Assembly (NCBI GenBank): GCA_024426085.1
Contig: CP087974.1
Coordinates: 868,001-932,000 of the forward strand
Source of the DNA: Rhizobium sp. RCAM05350
Lineage (GTDB): Bacteria; Pseudomonadota; Alphaproteobacteria; Rhizobiales; Rhizobiaceae
DNA: 64,000 bases
Direction of reading: 5' to 3'
Shown here in pieces: positions 63,161 to 64,000 of the stretch (its first letter is position 1; the number at the start of each line of letters is the position of its first letter). A program made the translations under genes and the position numbers. The notes beneath the pieces are model-generated. The model was not told where the DNA came from. It saw only the letters and a list, made by a program, of their open reading frames with translations, and made no database searches.

Positions 63161-64000
63161 TCAGCCGCCGTTTGCCACCGCCTCGCCACGATAGCCGCGC
63201 ACGGCAACGGCCAGCAGATCGGCAACCTTGCTGCGCCAGACCGGATCAACAAGGAGCTTTTCATCCTCCTTGTTGGACAAAAAGCCCAGTTCCAGCAGAA
63301 TCGACGGCACATCCGGCGCCTGTAGCACGTGGAATCCGGCATGGCGGTGGGGATTGTTGATCAGGTTGATCTGCCCCTCGAAGGAGGAAACGACCGACCG
63401 TGCCAGATTGACCGAGAACGCCTGCGTTTCGCGGCGTGTCAGATCGATCAGAATGTCGGCGACTTCAGCCGGTTCACTCTTGAAAGTGACACCGGCGATC
63501 TCGTCCGACAGGTTTTCGCGTGCGGCGAGGTTGGCTGCCAGATGGTCGGATGCCTTGTCGGAGATCGTGTAGACGGTGGCGCCACGAATATCGCGCTGCT
63601 TCAGCGTATCGGCATGGATGGAAATGAACAGGTTGGCGCTGTGCTGGCGTGCGATCTGCACGCGTTCCGGCAAGGACAAAAACTCATCCTTATCGCGCGT
63701 CAGGAACGCCTTGACACCATTTTCCTTGTTGAGCGTCTCGACCAGCTGGGTGGCGAAGGCGAGCGTCACGCTCTTTTCCTCCATCTTTGTCTCGCTGCCG
63801 ATCGCGCCGGTATCGATGCCGCCATGGCCTGCATCGACGGCGACGACGAAGGCTCCGGGCGCCGCCGGCTCGACCAGCCTGCCGGTTTTGGCGGCAGTGA
63901 CGGTGCTGGTCCACTTCTGCTCTTCGATCAGGCTGGAAAAACGCGCCTCCGTCACCCGCTCCGCATCGAGCACAAGGCGAAACCCCTTGCCCTCCTCGTC
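63161..64000 (-). CDS. N-acetylmuramoyl-L-alanine amidase, partial (N-terminus beyond the window)
   Basis: The C-terminal catalytic domain of an Amidase_3 (AmiC-type) zinc enzyme that cleaves the amide between MurNAc and the stem peptide. Zinc-site motifs are VAVDAGHGGIDTGAIG (His), EEKSVTLAFATQL (Glu) and FISIHADTL (His). The catalytic Glu is in ILLELGFLSNKEDEKLL. The frame is intact and runs off the window at 64000, so any AMIN domain and signal peptide are missing here. It lies upstream of mrcA on the same strand, consistent with a cell-wall pair. Confidence 0.93.
   Translation of the reverse strand, partial: DEEGKGFRLVLDAERVTEARFSSLIEEQKWTSTVTAAKTGRLVEPAAPGAFVVAVDAGHGGIDTGAIGSETKMEEKSVTLAFATQLVETLNKENGVKAFLTRDKDEFLSLPERVQIARQHSANLFISIHADTLKQRDIRGATVYTISDKASDHLAANLAARENLSDEIAGVTFKSEPAEVADILIDLTRRETQAFSVNLARSVVSSFEGQINLINNPHRHAGFHVLQAPDVPSILLELGFLSNKEDEKLLVDPVWRSKVADLLAVAVRGYRGEAVANGG

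Overview
The window is chromosomal DNA of an alphaproteobacterium, most likely a member of the Rhizobiaceae (Rhizobium/Agrobacterium group). Grounds: GC-rich codon use, Rhizobium-like ribosomal proteins, an alpha cluster without rpsD, tRNA-Trp joined to secE-nusG, and a mrcA-prfB-nadK neighbourhood. No phage, plasmid, insertion sequence, CRISPR array or rRNA operon was found.

Layout. 1-14.5 kb: accessory and housekeeping genes. These include a formaldehyde-detoxification pair (adhC and fghA), crcB, an RluA-type pseudouridine synthase, a HAD phosphatase overlapping an ATP12-type F1-ATPase assembly chaperone, a guanidinium exporter (sugE) behind a guanidine-II riboswitch, rarA and a DegP/HtrA protease. 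14.5-51.7 kb: one translation/transcription supercluster read on the minus strand. In transcription order it runs tRNA-Tyr, tRNA-Gly, tuf copy 2, an epimerase gene, tRNA-Trp, secE, nusG, rplK, rplA, rplJ, rplL, rpoB, rpoC, a phytase-like lipoprotein-type gene, rpsL, rpsG, fusA, tuf copy 1, the S10 genes (rpsJ to rpsQ), the spc genes (rplN to secY), adk and the alpha genes (rpsM, rpsK, rpoA, rplQ). Terminator-like hairpins sit at the str|S10 and S10|spc boundaries and also inside the spc and alpha blocks. 51.9-64 kb: rlmB, a PhnA-like gene, a divergent azoR/LysR pair, a DUF1275 gene, tRNA-Thr, a glycosyltransferase, nadK, prfB with its programmed +1 frameshift, mrcA (PBP1A) and a partial amidase gene.

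Sequence quality is the main caveat. By my count about 65 one- or two-base frameshifts interrupt genes that must work, including rpoB (about 8), rpsE (4), rpoA, fusA and both tuf copies. Eighteen of them share one signature: an A or T inserted inside a CG step, giving CAG or CTG. Others are homopolymer errors or lost units of dinucleotide repeats. The two tuf copies carry this lesion at different places, so each copy supplies the correct reading of the other. I read these as consensus errors and annotate the genes as whole CDSs, giving break positions. Only the prfB frameshift has the hallmarks of a real recoding site.

I did not find a convincing undescribed system. The best non-coding signals are the guanidine-II riboswitch, the prfB recoding site, the hairpins punctuating the ribosomal supercluster, a 14-bp inverted repeat between rplL and rpoB, three tandem hairpins before rplJ, and a 25-nt repeat pair between rpsM and rpsK.
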